Origin: JAFASC01 sp034669505
GTDB taxonomy: Bacteria > Pseudomonadota > Alphaproteobacteria > Rhizobiales > Beijerinckiaceae
Reading direction: 5' to 3'
Length of the DNA stretch: 64,000 nt
Assembly: GCA_034669505.1 (NCBI GenBank)
Contig: JAXDNJ010000076.1
Coordinates: forward strand, 1-64,000
Below the pieces are notes generated by a model. It saw only the letters and a program-made list of their open reading frames with translations. It did not search any database and was not told the origin of the DNA. A program made the position numbers and the translations under genes. Below are positions 25,190 to 35,660 of this stretch, one piece after another (position 1 is the first letter of the stretch; each line of letters opens with the position of its first letter).

Positions 25190-26569
25190 GTGCCGGACAC
25201 GCATGCGCTGAAACGAAGGGCCGCGCTCGCCTCGATCTTTGCCAGCGCCGCGCTGACGCTCGCCAAACTGATCGCCGGCCTCTTCTCCGGCTCACTGGCG
25301 CTTCTGTCGGAGGCCGGACACTCCTTCTTGGACACCGGCGCGACAATCCTCACCTACTTCGCTGTGCGGGCCGCCGGCAAACCGGCCGACGAAGAGCACC
25401 ATTATGGCCACGGCAAGTTCGAAGCACTTGCCGCGCTTTGCGAAACCGGGTTTCTCATCGCGCTCGCCGCCTTCGTTGTCATCGAGGCTGTGCGCCGCCT
25501 TGCGCTTGCGCATACCGCAATCGACGCGAGCTGGCCCGTGTTCGCCGTTCTCGTCGTATCGATCATCGTCGATGTCGTGCGCTGGCGCGGCTTGTCTAAA
25601 ATCTCGCGCGAAACGAAAAGCGATGCTTTAGCCGCGGACGCGCTTCACTTCTCGAGCGATTTCGTTGCCTCGACGCTCGTGCTCGTCGGATTGATCGCGA
25701 CGCGGCTCGGCTATCCCCAAGGCGATACATTCGCCGCCTTTGGGGTCGCCGCTTTTATCGCGATCGCCGGCTTGCGATTGGCACGACGGACGATCGACAC
25801 GCTTCTCGACAGAGCACCACAAGGAATGGCGGAGCGGCTCGAAAGAATCGTCGGACGCGTACCCGGCGTCGAAACCGTCGGACAGATAAAATTGCGGCCG
25901 GCCGGTGCTGAAATTCTTGGCGAAATCGACATCGGCGTTGCGCGCACATCGTCGATCGAGCGGGTCAGTGCGATCCGCGAAGCAGTACGCAAAGCGGCGG
26001 GGCGTGCGTTTCCGGATTCCAATCTCACTGTGACGGCAACACCAGTCGCGCTTGACGACGAGACCGTGCTGCAGCGGGTGTTGCTCGTATCGGCGCGCCG
26101 AAGGCTGCCTGTCCACCATGTCACGGTTCAAGAGATCGGCGGGCGCCGCTCGGTCAGCTTCGACCTCGAACTCGATGGCCGAATGCCGCATGGCAAGGCT
26201 CACGAAATCGCTACCGACCTTGAAAATGCAGTCGAAAGCGAGCTCGGCAGCTCTATCGAAGTCGAAAGCCATATCGAGCCGTTGGAAACCGAGGAGTTGA
26301 CCGGACGCGACATCAAGCCGGCGACGGCCGAGCACATTCTCTCTGCATTGACGCGCCACGCCGCCGAAGGCGGCACGATTTCCGACGTGCATAATCTTCG
26401 TGTGCGCAAGACTCCGGTTGGATTGGTGGTCAATTATCACTGCCGCGTCGATCCCAACCTTTCCGTGCTGGCGGTGCACGAAGCGGTCGACGATCTCGAT
26501 CACAAACTGCGTGCGGATGTACCTGGCGTCGCCCGCGTCGTCGGCCACGCCGAGCCGCTGCAAAACTAA
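25190..26569 (+). CDS. CDF metal exporter with three tail domains
   Basis: A 459-residue cation diffusion facilitator. The membrane part (about residues 10-200) has six helices and the zinc-site residues SEAGHSFLD in helix II and ADALHFSSDF in helix V, with an HHYGHGK loop between. The cytoplasmic tail is about 240 residues, far longer than the usual single dimerisation domain, and looks like three successive copies of the same alpha/beta unit: around GVETVGQIKLRPAG, HHVTVQEIGGRRSV and ISDVHNLRVRKTP. GTG at 25190 is chosen with GGAG eight bases before it; an ORF start 63 bases upstream has no ribosome site. Likely exports zinc, iron, cobalt or manganese to the periplasm. Confidence 0.88.
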   Translation: MPDTHALKRRAALASIFASAALTLAKLIAGLFSGSLALLSEAGHSFLDTGATILTYFAVRAAGKPADEEHHYGHGKFEALAALCETGFLIALAAFVVIEAVRRLALAHTAIDASWPVFAVLVVSIIVDVVRWRGLSKISRETKSDALAADALHFSSDFVASTLVLVGLIATRLGYPQGDTFAAFGVAAFIAIAGLRLARRTIDTLLDRAPQGMAERLERIVGRVPGVETVGQIKLRPAGAEILGEIDIGVARTSSIERVSAIREAVRKAAGRAFPDSNLTVTATPVALDDETVLQRVLLVSARRRLPVHHVTVQEIGGRRSVSFDLELDGRMPHGKAHEIATDLENAVESELGSSIEVESHIEPLETEELTGRDIKPATAEHILSALTRHAAEGGTISDVHNLRVRKTPVGLVVNYHCRVDPNLSVLAVHEAVDDLDHKLRADVPGVARVVGHAEPLQN

Positions 26570-26570
26570 T

Positions 26571-26882
26571 TCACCGCCGTGCAAATCCCATGGCCCCGAC
26601 GCCCTCGCGTTTCCTATCCGTGGGTAGCACCGCAGCGGTCGGTTGAGCCGGAGAGACTGCAACGCTGCGGCCGGTGATCAGCGGCACGGTATCCTGTTCA
26701 GACGGGGCAATCCGCGAGGCGTTATCGCTGGTCGCTTGAATGTTCTTCGACTCGGCGTATCGCGGTGCGCCTTGAAACCAGGCGAGCGCGAGAATTAGGC
26801 CCAAAGCGGCTGCGGCCGTCGCCCGAACCAGCCGCCGGGCAAAGGCCAAGTTCGCGCGAGGTCGCCAGCAATCGATCTGAAG
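26571..26882 (-). CDS. Hypothetical single-pass membrane protein
   Basis: The open frame after the cupin gene encodes a plausible small protein with one membrane helix (TAAAALGLILALAWFQG) and a Ser/Thr/Pro-rich tail with PLITGRSVAVSPAQPTAA. There is no ATG or GTG in a sensible place. TTG at 26882 gives about 103 residues and another TTG lies 33 bases later, so the start is unsure. Its stop is one base from the end of the convergent CDF gene. Function unknown. Confidence 0.45.
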   Translation of the reverse strand, partial: LQIDCWRPRANLAFARRLVRATAAAALGLILALAWFQGAPRYAESKNIQATSDNASRIAPSEQDTVPLITGRSVAVSPAQPTAAVLPTDRKREGVGAMGFARR

Positions 26883-26949
26883 CAAGGGAAGGACATGTGC
26901 TCGGGATAGCCCGCGACCGCGGGGCTTTCCGTGCGCAGTGGCACATGGC

Positions 26950-27471
26950 TCAGCGTTCCTGCCAGACCAAAACGCCGCTCTCGCCGGAAACCGGATCTTG
27001 CTTGGGAAGTGGCACCTTCGCGATGCGAGTGACGGCGGGGTCGTGCTCGGCCGGATCGCCCCGGCAAATGTCGAAATCGCGCCCATCGGGATACGCACCG
27101 ACGACCAGGAAATCATCGCTGGCACTTTCGCATTTATGTCCGGTCCCTGCGGGCAGGATCGCAACGTCACCGGCGCTCAGCGTCAGCACCTCTCCCTGCT
27201 CGCCCCCGAAACAGACACGCGCCCAGCCTTGGGCAACGCCGAGCACTTCATGCGTGTTGCTGTGAAAATGATGGTAGTCGAATATTCCGTCTCGCCAGCT
27301 GTTGATCCAGCCATTCGCAGCGAAGCGCTTCTCGAACGCCTGCGCGAGATGGTCGGAGCGCGCCAATGCGAGCCGATACACGACAAGTGGAAGCTTGGGA
27401 TTGTTCGGAATGCGGCCATCATCCTCGAACCGGAGAAGCTCGGTCGAACCTCCAACGGGTTCTTGCGCCAT
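26950..27471 (-). CDS. Cupin-domain protein
   Basis: A 173-residue single-cupin protein. Metal-binding cupin motif 1 is FDYHHFHSNTHEVLGVAQG with the spaced histidines and Glu, and motif 2 is LSAGDVAILPAGTGHKCES with the last histidine. YPDGRDFDICRGDP near the C-terminus is typical of the group of uncharacterised cupins related to YjlB. The ATG at 27471 is preceded by GAGGAG with six-base spacing and is preferred over an ATG 21 bases upstream. Substrate and reaction are unknown. Confidence 0.85.
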   Translation of the reverse strand: MAQEPVGGSTELLRFEDDGRIPNNPKLPLVVYRLALARSDHLAQAFEKRFAANGWINSWRDGIFDYHHFHSNTHEVLGVAQGWARVCFGGEQGEVLTLSAGDVAILPAGTGHKCESASDDFLVVGAYPDGRDFDICRGDPAEHDPAVTRIAKVPLPKQDPVSGESGVLVWQER

Positions 27472-27590
27472 TCCACTCTCCTCGACACTCATATCGATGC
27501 ATGCTGGCCCCGCGCACTTATACCGCAGTTGGCCGGCCGGCATGCGCCGCCTATGATCCGGCAAGGCTCAGCTCGCTACCCCGAGGCCTC

Positions 27591-30254
27591 ATGCGAACCG
27601 AAGATCCGCAGCTTGTCCGGCTTGTCGATTACCGACCCCCCGATTTTCTTATCGATCGGGTGCATCTCGACATTAAGCTCGATCTCAAGAAGACCCGGAT
27701 AACCTCGCGACTCGCGATCCGCCCCAATCCGGCCGGCCGCGTCGGGGTGCCTTTGGTGTTTGACGGCGACGAACTCGTCTTTCTTGGAGCGACGCTCAAT
27801 GGAGAGGCGCTTGACGCATCCAGATATTTTGTCGCGCCCGACAAGTTCACGCTGGCGGAACCGCCGCAGAGCGCCTTCGAATTGGAAATCGAAACGGAGC
27901 TCGATCCCTCCGCCAACACGAAGCTGATGGGACTCTACCGCTCGGGTTCCGCCTATTGCACGCAGTGCGAGGCGGAAGGCTTTCGCCGCATCACCTATTT
28001 TCTCGACCGTCCTGACGTCCTCAGCGTCTACACGACCCGTATCGAGGCGGACCGCGCACAAGCACCCGTGCTGCTCGCCAATGGCAATCCAGTCGAACAC
28101 GGCGACGTTGGGGACAGCGACCGCCACTACGCCATCTGGCACGATCCGTTCCCAAAGCCTTGCTATCTTTTCGCGATTGTCGGCGGTGATCTCGGTTCCA
28201 TCCGCGATACGTTCACGACGAAGTCCGGCCGCAAGGTCGACCTCGCCATTTATGTGGAGCGCGGCAACGAGCCGCGCGCGATCTACGCGATGGACGCATT
28301 GAAACGCGCCATGCGCTGGGACGAAACGGCTTTTGGGCGCGAATACGATCTGGATGTCTTCAACATCGTTGCCGTCTCCGACTTCAACATGGGTGCGATG
28401 GAGAATAAAGGACTGAACATCTTCAATGATAAATATGTCCTCGCTTTGCCAGAGACCGCGGCCGACGCCGATTACGCGGGCATCGAACGCGTCATCGCCC
28501 ACGAATATCTGCACAATTGGACGGGCAATCGCATCACCTGCCGCGACTGGTTCCAGCTCTGTCTCAAGGAGGGGCTCACTGTCTTTCGTGATCAGGAATT
28601 CACGGCCGACCAGCGTTCGCGCGCCGTGCAGCGCATCGCGGATGTCAGAACATTGCGCGCCCAGCAATTCAGCGAAGATGCCGGCCCGCTTGCGCACAGC
28701 GTCAGGCCGGACACGTATCGTGAGATCAACAATTTCTATACCGCGACAGTATACGAAAAAGGTGCGGAACTCGTCCGCATGCTGAAAGTGCTTCTCGGCG
28801 ATGACGCGTTTTCCCGTGGAATGGAACTATATTTCCAGCGTTGCGACGGGACCGCCGCAACGGTTGAGGACTTTCTCTCCTGTTTCGAGGCGAGTTCCGG
28901 ACGCGATCTCCAGCATTTCGCACTCTGGTACAAGCAGGCAGGCACGCCATGCGTCAGCATTGCGTCGGCTTATGACGAGCGTGCCAAAACGCTGAGCCTC
29001 GAAATCACGCAGGAGACTCGGCCGACTCCTGGCCAGCCGGACAAGAAGCCGCTGGTCATCCCGCTGGCGATCGGACTGATTGGGTCGAGTGGGGCCGAGC
29101 TTCCCCTCAAGACCGAGGTAGATGCTTTCGACGGCGCAACCGAATGGGAGCTCGCCCGCGGTCTTGTCGAGCTCACGACCACGCGGCGGCATATCGTGTT
29201 CCGCGACATTCACGAGCGTCCGGTGGTCTCGGCATTGCGCGGCTTTTCTGCGCCCGTGCAGCTCGTCCAGTCCGCCGACGACGAAGACCTAGCGCTACAA
29301 TGCGCGCATGACCGCGATGCCTGCGCGCGTTGGCAAGCCGCGCAAAGTTATGCGACGCGGCTGCTCGTTGCGGCAGGCCGCGTTCCTTCAACGAGGGGCA
29401 ATCGAGCAAGCATCGCCTCGTTCACGGAGGCACTTCGGAAGCTTCTTGCCGAAAGCGACGACCCGCCGTTCATGGCGCAAGTCCTCACCTTGCCGAGCGA
29501 AGCGGACATGGCCCGCGAAATCGGCGAGAATGTCGATCCCGATGCGATCTATTCGGCACGCCAGTCGCTGCGCGGCCATCTCGGACGGACGTTGAAAACA
29601 GAGCTGGGGGCGCTTTATCGCGGCCTCGCCTCGGACGCCCCCTATTCGCCGGATGCGATCAGCGCAGGCCGGCGTGCGCTGCGCAAAACCGCGCTCGATC
29701 TCTTGGCGGCCGGCGAGGAAAGCGCGGGGACGGAACTCGCCAAAACCCAGTTCGATACAGCCACCAACATGGCCGACAGCGTCGCGGCCCTCGCCATCCT
29801 CTGCCTCGCCGAAAGCGAGGCGCGCGAAGAGGCTTTGGATGCGTTTTATAAGCGCCATGCCGCAGATGCGCTGGTAATCGACAAATGGCTGAGCCTGCAG
29901 GCGATGATCCCGCATCCGGGAACGCTCGACCGGGTTCGCCGGCTGATGCGCAGCGATGCCTTTTCGATGAGCAATCCCAATCGCGTGCGCGCGTTGATCG
30001 GCACCTTCGCCGCCGGAAACCAGCGACAGTTTCACGCGCAGGATGGGTCCGGCTATGAATTCATCGGCGAATGCGTCCTGCTTCTCGACCCGAAAAACCC
30101 GCATGTCGCCGCCCGGCTTCTCTCGGCCTTCCGCACCTGGCGGATGATGGAGCCGAAGCGGCGGCGCCTCGCTGAAGCAATGCTGCGGCGCATTCAGGCG
30201 GCGCAAAATCTCTCTCCGGACCTCCGCGATATCGTCGAGCGCTCCCTCGCCTAA
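27591..30254 (+). CDS. pepN: Aminopeptidase N
   Basis: An 887-residue M1 zinc metallopeptidase of the bacterial PepN type. The substrate-anchoring motif is NMGAMENKGLN and the zinc site is HEYLHNWTGN with His304, His308 and, 19 residues on, Glu327 in LKEGLTVF. It removes N-terminal amino acids from peptides in the cytoplasm. The ATG at 27591 matches the usual PepN opening (PQLVRLVDYRPPDFLIDRV). An upstream in-frame extension overlaps the divergent cupin gene and is not coding. Length equals the family norm. Confidence 0.95.
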   Translation: MRTEDPQLVRLVDYRPPDFLIDRVHLDIKLDLKKTRITSRLAIRPNPAGRVGVPLVFDGDELVFLGATLNGEALDASRYFVAPDKFTLAEPPQSAFELEIETELDPSANTKLMGLYRSGSAYCTQCEAEGFRRITYFLDRPDVLSVYTTRIEADRAQAPVLLANGNPVEHGDVGDSDRHYAIWHDPFPKPCYLFAIVGGDLGSIRDTFTTKSGRKVDLAIYVERGNEPRAIYAMDALKRAMRWDETAFGREYDLDVFNIVAVSDFNMGAMENKGLNIFNDKYVLALPETAADADYAGIERVIAHEYLHNWTGNRITCRDWFQLCLKEGLTVFRDQEFTADQRSRAVQRIADVRTLRAQQFSEDAGPLAHSVRPDTYREINNFYTATVYEKGAELVRMLKVLLGDDAFSRGMELYFQRCDGTAATVEDFLSCFEASSGRDLQHFALWYKQAGTPCVSIASAYDERAKTLSLEITQETRPTPGQPDKKPLVIPLAIGLIGSSGAELPLKTEVDAFDGATEWELARGLVELTTTRRHIVFRDIHERPVVSALRGFSAPVQLVQSADDEDLALQCAHDRDACARWQAAQSYATRLLVAAGRVPSTRGNRASIASFTEALRKLLAESDDPPFMAQVLTLPSEADMAREIGENVDPDAIYSARQSLRGHLGRTLKTELGALYRGLASDAPYSPDAISAGRRALRKTALDLLAAGEESAGTELAKTQFDTATNMADSVAALAILCLAESEAREEALDAFYKRHAADALVIDKWLSLQAMIPHPGTLDRVRRLMRSDAFSMSNPNRVRALIGTFAAGNQRQFHAQDGSGYEFIGECVLLLDPKNPHVAARLLSAFRTWRMMEPKRRRLAEAMLRRIQAAQNLSPDLRDIVERSLA

Positions 30255-30400
30255 AATTGTGGTGCGCCCGCATCAGGTGAAAATAATCTAGTTAAGAGTT
30301 TGTGAAGAACTGGACAAAGCCCGAGTCCGGGATTCTCATGAGACTGATTCGGGGCGATGCGGCACAGAGTTCCGGTCATCATGTTTCGAGGGGGCTCGGA

Positions 30401-32692
30401 ATGGCGCGTGCGAACGCGACCGACGATTCCGCGCGTGCGCGATTCTCGGTCAGGTCATTACTTCCATATCCGTCAGCGCCGACGTCGCTCCTGAATTGGG
30501 AACCCTTCATCCGTCATGCCGTCCTGGCAATGACAGCCCTGTTCCTGACGTCGCTCGCGGCGGTCAATGTCACGATCGCGTCGCGAAGCTATGATGTGGC
30601 GCTCGCGGCCGCGCGGTCCGAGATCGAGCTGATCGCATCTCTCGCCGCACTTCACCTGGAGCATGCATCCTGGGGCGGCGATCTGCAGACGCTTGCGAAG
30701 GCTCTGCCGGATGATGCATTCGCCCATGGGCGCCAGATTCTGATCAGCGATCGCGAAGGCCGCATTGTCGCCGGCAACCTCCCCCGGGGCGGCGCACGCA
30801 CGCTCGCCGAGCACATGGCCAGCAGATCGGGAGCCCGCTTGCAAGACCCGCCGAACGGCAGCCGGCTTGTTCTGGCCGATGGGGCGGACGCGATCTCGAT
30901 CGTTCGGCGCCTTCCCGAACCGCTCGGCAGCGTCGCAGTCATTCACCCGCTCGACGAGGTGCTCGCCGAATGGCGATCGAGCGCTTGGCGTTCGGGTCTG
31001 CTCGTTCTGTCGACAAGCCTCGTGCTTCTGGCGATTGCCGCGGCCTACATTTGGCAGACCGGCCGTGTCCGCCGCGCCGAAAAGACCTGCGATCGCATTC
31101 GCGACCGCATGGATTTGGCGCTGAGCCGCGGCCGTTGCGGCTTGTGGGAGTGGGATCTCGCCCACAGCAGGGTTTTTTGGTCGCACTCCATGTTCGAAAT
31201 GCTCGGCATGAGTCCGCAGCCGCGATCGTTGTCCTTCGCCGAACTGCGCACGCTGCTCCATCCTGACGACGCAGATCTCGCCGACACAGCAGGCGCCTTG
31301 CTGAGGTCTGCCAGCTGCGCCATCGATCACGAATTCAGAATGCGCGATGCCGCCGGCAGCTGGATTTGGCTGCGCGCGCGCGCCGAACTCGTACAGGAAG
31401 AAGCTGCGGCGACGCCGCGCCTCATCGGCATAGCGATCGATGTCACCGAACAAAAGCAGATGGCTGAGCGCAGCGCCGCGGCGGACCTGCGCCTCGCCGA
31501 CGCCATCGAAGCGATTTCGGAGGCTTTCGTTTTGTGGGACGAGGACAATCGCCTCGTCACCTGCAATTCGAAATTCCGCAGATTGCATGGGCTTCCAGTC
31601 GTGCCTCTGCAGCCCGGCATTGCCTATGCCGAGCTGATGAGCCGCGGAACATTGCCCACCGTGCAAGCCGAATTACCGTTGGAGCACCGGCCCTGTTCCG
31701 GCGCCCGCACCTACGAGGCGCAGCTCGCTGACGGACGGTGGCTGCAGATCAACGAACGGCGTACCAAGGACGGCGGCTATGTCTCTGTCGGCACCGACAT
31801 TACCAAGCTCAAGGAGCACGAAGAGCAGCTCATGCAATCGGAGCGGCGTCTGATCGCCACGGTCGCCGATCTCAGGAAATCCCGCCATACGCTTGAGGTG
31901 CAGGCGCAGCAGCTGGCCGACCTCGCCGAGCGCAATCTCGAACAGAAGGCGGAAGCCGAGCTCGCAAACCACGCAAAATCGGAATTCCTCGCCAATATGA
32001 GCCATGAGCTGCGGACGCCGCTTAACGCGATTATCGGCTTTTCCGATACGATGCAACGAGAAACGTTCGGCGTGCTCGGCTGTCAAAGATATGTCGATTA
32101 TTGCCGCGGCATCAACGAGAGTGGGCAATACCTGCTTGGCGTCATCAGCGATGTCCTGGCGATGTCCGAACTAGAGGCGGGATATACGCGATTGAATAAG
32201 ATTCGGTTTGATGTCGAGCCGATCATCGAGCAAGCGGTGAACCGGATCGAAGGCGCCGCGAGAGAGAAGGCGATCACGATTCGGCGTGAGTCATTCTCGG
32301 CGCCGGTGCTGTTCGCCGATCGACCGGCGATCGAAAAGATTTTGGGAATTCTCATCGCCAACGCGGTGAAATTCACGCCTGACGGCGGACGGATCACCGT
32401 TCGTGCGCGGCGCGTCGGCAACGCGACGAACCTTTACGTTGAGGATACGGGGATCGGTATTCCTGCGGACGCGCTGCGTCGCATCGCCCGACCCTTCGAG
32501 CAGCGCGCGCCAGCCTTACGCAACGGCATGAAGGGCTCCGGGCTCGGCCTTGCCATCGCGCGCTCCCTCATTGAGCTCCACGGCGGCTCGATGCGAATCC
32601 GCTCTATGGTGGGCAGCGGCACGGTCGTTCTCGTGCATCTGCCGGTCCCGGCCAACATGGATCGAGGCGCCGACATCGTCGCCGCCGCGTGA
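30401..32692 (+). CDS. Membrane PAS sensor histidine kinase
   Basis: A 763-residue hybrid of membrane sensor and kinase. Two helices (AVLAMTALFLTSLAAVNVT and LLVLSTSLVLLAIAAAYIW) flank a periplasmic region of about 150 residues. Two or three PAS domains follow (GLWEWDLAHSRVFWSHSM, FVLWDEDNRLVTCNSKFR). The H box is NMSHELRTPLNAIIGFSD and the ATPase shows EDTGIGIPADALRRI and GSGLGLAIARSL, resembling the PleC/DivJ type. ATG at 30401 is preferred over GTG at 30302 because GAGGGGG lies six bases before it. No receiver domain or adjacent regulator. Confidence 0.9.
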   Translation: MARANATDDSARARFSVRSLLPYPSAPTSLLNWEPFIRHAVLAMTALFLTSLAAVNVTIASRSYDVALAAARSEIELIASLAALHLEHASWGGDLQTLAKALPDDAFAHGRQILISDREGRIVAGNLPRGGARTLAEHMASRSGARLQDPPNGSRLVLADGADAISIVRRLPEPLGSVAVIHPLDEVLAEWRSSAWRSGLLVLSTSLVLLAIAAAYIWQTGRVRRAEKTCDRIRDRMDLALSRGRCGLWEWDLAHSRVFWSHSMFEMLGMSPQPRSLSFAELRTLLHPDDADLADTAGALLRSASCAIDHEFRMRDAAGSWIWLRARAELVQEEAAATPRLIGIAIDVTEQKQMAERSAAADLRLADAIEAISEAFVLWDEDNRLVTCNSKFRRLHGLPVVPLQPGIAYAELMSRGTLPTVQAELPLEHRPCSGARTYEAQLADGRWLQINERRTKDGGYVSVGTDITKLKEHEEQLMQSERRLIATVADLRKSRHTLEVQAQQLADLAERNLEQKAEAELANHAKSEFLANMSHELRTPLNAIIGFSDTMQRETFGVLGCQRYVDYCRGINESGQYLLGVISDVLAMSELEAGYTRLNKIRFDVEPIIEQAVNRIEGAAREKAITIRRESFSAPVLFADRPAIEKILGILIANAVKFTPDGGRITVRARRVGNATNLYVEDTGIGIPADALRRIARPFEQRAPALRNGMKGSGLGLAIARSLIELHGGSMRIRSMVGSGTVVLVHLPVPANMDRGADIVAAA

Positions 32693-32699
32693 CCCGGCT

Positions 32700-35660
32700 C
32701 TAGTTTTGCCCGAGGATTTTTCGGAAAATCGACCGCACAATCTGCGCAGTTTCGACGATCTGAAGCTCAGCACGCTCGAAATCCGGCACGTCCACTGCTT
32801 CGGCCAGCCGCCGTTTGACGCCTTCGGCCGCAGCCGCGGGATCGGCATCAGAGCCGAGCGTCAGGCGCTGCATCTGCGTAAAACGTGCATAAAGCCGATG
32901 CCCCTGGATGAGTGCTTCACTGTCGGCGCGCGACAGAAAGCCAGCGCTCAGCGCCGCCGATAATTTCGCGGCGGTTTCCGTTTGCAACAAACCGGGACAA
33001 GAGCGGGCGTGAGCGAGCGTCAGGTATTGGGCAAGAAATTCGATATCGATGATTCCGCCGCGCATCAGCTTGAGGTCGAATTTCGCGCCCCTGCCCTTTT
33101 CTTTTTCGATCAAGGCACGCATTTCGCTGGCGTCCCGCGCGACGCGACGCGCATCACGAGGACCTAGCAACACGGCCTCGATCGCAGCGCGAGCATCGTC
33201 GCGCAGCGTTGGGTCTCCGCCAACCGGCCGCGCCCGGGCCAGAGCCATGTGCTCCCAGGTCTCGGCCTCCTTTGCCTGGTATTCGACAAAACTCCGCAGC
33301 TGCGTCGCGACGGGTCCGCTGCGACCGGAAGGGCGCAGGCGCAGATCGACATCGTAGAGACGTCCATGCCGGGTCGCTGACGTGAGAGCCGAAATCAGCC
33401 GCTGTGTCAGCCGCGTGTAATAAACGGACGCATGCAGCGGCCGAGTGCCGTCCGATTGCGGCACTTCGGGATCGAAATCATAGAGGAGAATCAGATCGAG
33501 ATCGGATGCCGCGGTCATCTCCCGCGAGCCGAGCTTGCCCATGGCAATCACGCAGGCGCGGCCCTGCGGAATGCGGCCGTGCTCCTTCTGAAATTCCTTT
33601 GCGACGCCGGCGAGCGTGACGCTGATGACGATCTCGGCCAAGGCGCTGTAGGACGGACCAGCATCTAGCGGATCGAGCACCCCTGAGAGCACGCGGATTC
33701 CGACGAGAAACGCCTCCTCCTGCGCGAATATCCGCGCTTGATCGAGAAGCAATTCAAGCGTCGGCGCACCAAACAGGCGCTGCGCGCGAGCCTCATAAGA
33801 CGCGACGTCCGTCGTCGCTTGCAGGAAACGTGGATCGATCGCGGCGTCGAGGAGATGCGGCCGCTGTGCGACAATGGAGGCCAGTCGTGGCGCGGAGCCG
33901 AGCACGTCCCCGAACAGATCGCGCACCGCCTTGTTGGCGCGCAGGATCGAGAAGAGCTCGATAGCCGCCGGCATACGCGCCAGTGCCTGATCGAAGGCCG
34001 CGAGCGCGGCATCCGGATCCCCCGACCCGGCGAGCGAATCGAGAAGCGCCGGTATGAGCTCCGTCAGCACCTCGCGCGCCCGCGGCGACTGCACAGCCAG
34101 GCGCCGGCCGAAATGCCAGCCGCGAATTGTTTCGGCGGCGAGCTCCGATTTGCGGAAGCCGAGCGCGCGCAACGTTTCGAGCGTCTCGGGGTCGTCTGCA
34201 ACGCCGGTGAAGACGAGACTGCCGGTGTCGGTATCGAGGCCGGCGGCGTGTTCAAACAGTTTCGAATAATGGTCTTCGACGCGAAGCAGCGTCTTTGTCA
34301 GTTCCGCTTCAAAGACCGGATAATCGGAATAGCCACAGAAGCCTGCGAAGCGCCGCAGAGCCTCAGGGTCGGAGGGCAAACGCTGCGTCTGCTCGTCACC
34401 GATCATCTGCAGCCGATGCTCGAAAGTGCGCAATTGGATGTAGGCCGCGGAAAGCTCATCGACCGCTTGCCGCGTGATCCAGCCCTCTTCTTGCAGGGCG
34501 CGCAACATGTCGAGCGTGCGGGGGCCACGCAGATTTGGCCTGCGGCCACCGAAGATCAGCTGCTGGGTTTGCACGAAAAACTCGACTTCGCGGATGCCGC
34601 CGCGACCGAGTTTTAGGTCGTGACCCGGTACAGTAACCTGTCCATGACCGCGCACTGCGTGGATCTGCCGTTTCATCGCGTGAATGTCGGCGATCGCGGC
34701 ATAGTCGAAGTATTTGCGCCAGATGAAGGCGGACAATTCGCCGAGCAGCGACTCGCCGAGCGTGATTTCGCCGGCGATCGGACGCGCCTTGATCAACGCG
34801 GCGCGTTCCCAATTCTGGCCGACGACCTCGTAATAGTTGAGCGCCGATTCAACCGAGATGGCGACCGCAGTCGAGCCCGGGTCAGGCCGCAGACGCAAAT
34901 CGACGCGCAAGACATAACCATCGGACGTGCGGTCCGACAAAAGCCGCGAAAGGGTTTGCGTCAGCCGGACGTAGAACGGGCCCGGCGCTACATTCTCGGC
35001 CAGGCACTTGCAATTGGAATCATAGAAGACGACGAGGTCGACGTCGCTCGAATAATTCAGCTCGCCGGCACCGAGCTTGCCAAGCGCCAGCACGACGAGA
35101 CCGCAACCTTCTTCGAGGCGTGCTGGATCGCAGCGCAGCCGTCCGTGCGCCTCGGCCTCGTGCAGGAGGAATCGCAACGCGCAGCGGACAAACACATCCG
35201 CCGCGCGCGATAGCGCGTTTGTCACCTCTTCGAGAGACCAAAGGCCGCCAAGATCGGCCAGCGCGATCAGAAACGCTACCTCTTGCCGCGCCTTGCGCAG
35301 CGCCCGCATGAGCACCGGCTGGTCGGCCATCGCTTCGCACGTTTTTGTAAGATCGCTCAGAAGGTTGTCGAGGCGCGTCTCCGGCGCGGTGCGAAGGAGA
35401 TGAGAGAGCCGCGCCGTGTCCTCGATCGTCAGGCGCCACAGGAAAGGCGAGTGATCGGCGATGGCGAGAAGAAGTGCACGGACCTGTTCGCCAGCGAGCA
35501 AGTCGACCGCGCTTGCATCGGCGGAGCGGACAGAGCGGAAAAAATCTTCAAAGCGCCCTTCCGCACGCGCCGCATCGACAACACGGGGGCGGGGGTCGAC
35601 TCTCGCCGCAAGCGCGGCCGGTTCGCCGCGCTGAGAAACAGGCCCTTGCGTTGGCGTCAT
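32700..35660 (-). CDS. glnE: Glutamine synthetase adenylyltransferase/adenylyl-removing enzyme
   Basis: A 986-residue bifunctional enzyme, the usual length. Two nucleotidyltransferase domains are evident: the N-terminal adenylyl-removing site with NYSSDVDLVVFYD, and the C-terminal adenylylation site with TAASDLDLILLYDFD, each followed by DLRLRP. It modifies glutamine synthetase at a tyrosine according to PII status and so tunes ammonium assimilation. The start overlaps by 4 bases the end of the histidine kinase upstream, so the two-component pair and glnE share a transcript. It converges with the PAS kinase. Confidence 0.96.
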   Translation of the reverse strand: MTPTQGPVSQRGEPAALAARVDPRPRVVDAARAEGRFEDFFRSVRSADASAVDLLAGEQVRALLLAIADHSPFLWRLTIEDTARLSHLLRTAPETRLDNLLSDLTKTCEAMADQPVLMRALRKARQEVAFLIALADLGGLWSLEEVTNALSRAADVFVRCALRFLLHEAEAHGRLRCDPARLEEGCGLVVLALGKLGAGELNYSSDVDLVVFYDSNCKCLAENVAPGPFYVRLTQTLSRLLSDRTSDGYVLRVDLRLRPDPGSTAVAISVESALNYYEVVGQNWERAALIKARPIAGEITLGESLLGELSAFIWRKYFDYAAIADIHAMKRQIHAVRGHGQVTVPGHDLKLGRGGIREVEFFVQTQQLIFGGRRPNLRGPRTLDMLRALQEEGWITRQAVDELSAAYIQLRTFEHRLQMIGDEQTQRLPSDPEALRRFAGFCGYSDYPVFEAELTKTLLRVEDHYSKLFEHAAGLDTDTGSLVFTGVADDPETLETLRALGFRKSELAAETIRGWHFGRRLAVQSPRAREVLTELIPALLDSLAGSGDPDAALAAFDQALARMPAAIELFSILRANKAVRDLFGDVLGSAPRLASIVAQRPHLLDAAIDPRFLQATTDVASYEARAQRLFGAPTLELLLDQARIFAQEEAFLVGIRVLSGVLDPLDAGPSYSALAEIVISVTLAGVAKEFQKEHGRIPQGRACVIAMGKLGSREMTAASDLDLILLYDFDPEVPQSDGTRPLHASVYYTRLTQRLISALTSATRHGRLYDVDLRLRPSGRSGPVATQLRSFVEYQAKEAETWEHMALARARPVGGDPTLRDDARAAIEAVLLGPRDARRVARDASEMRALIEKEKGRGAKFDLKLMRGGIIDIEFLAQYLTLAHARSCPGLLQTETAAKLSAALSAGFLSRADSEALIQGHRLYARFTQMQRLTLGSDADPAAAAEGVKRRLAEAVDVPDFERAELQIVETAQIVRSIFRKILGQN

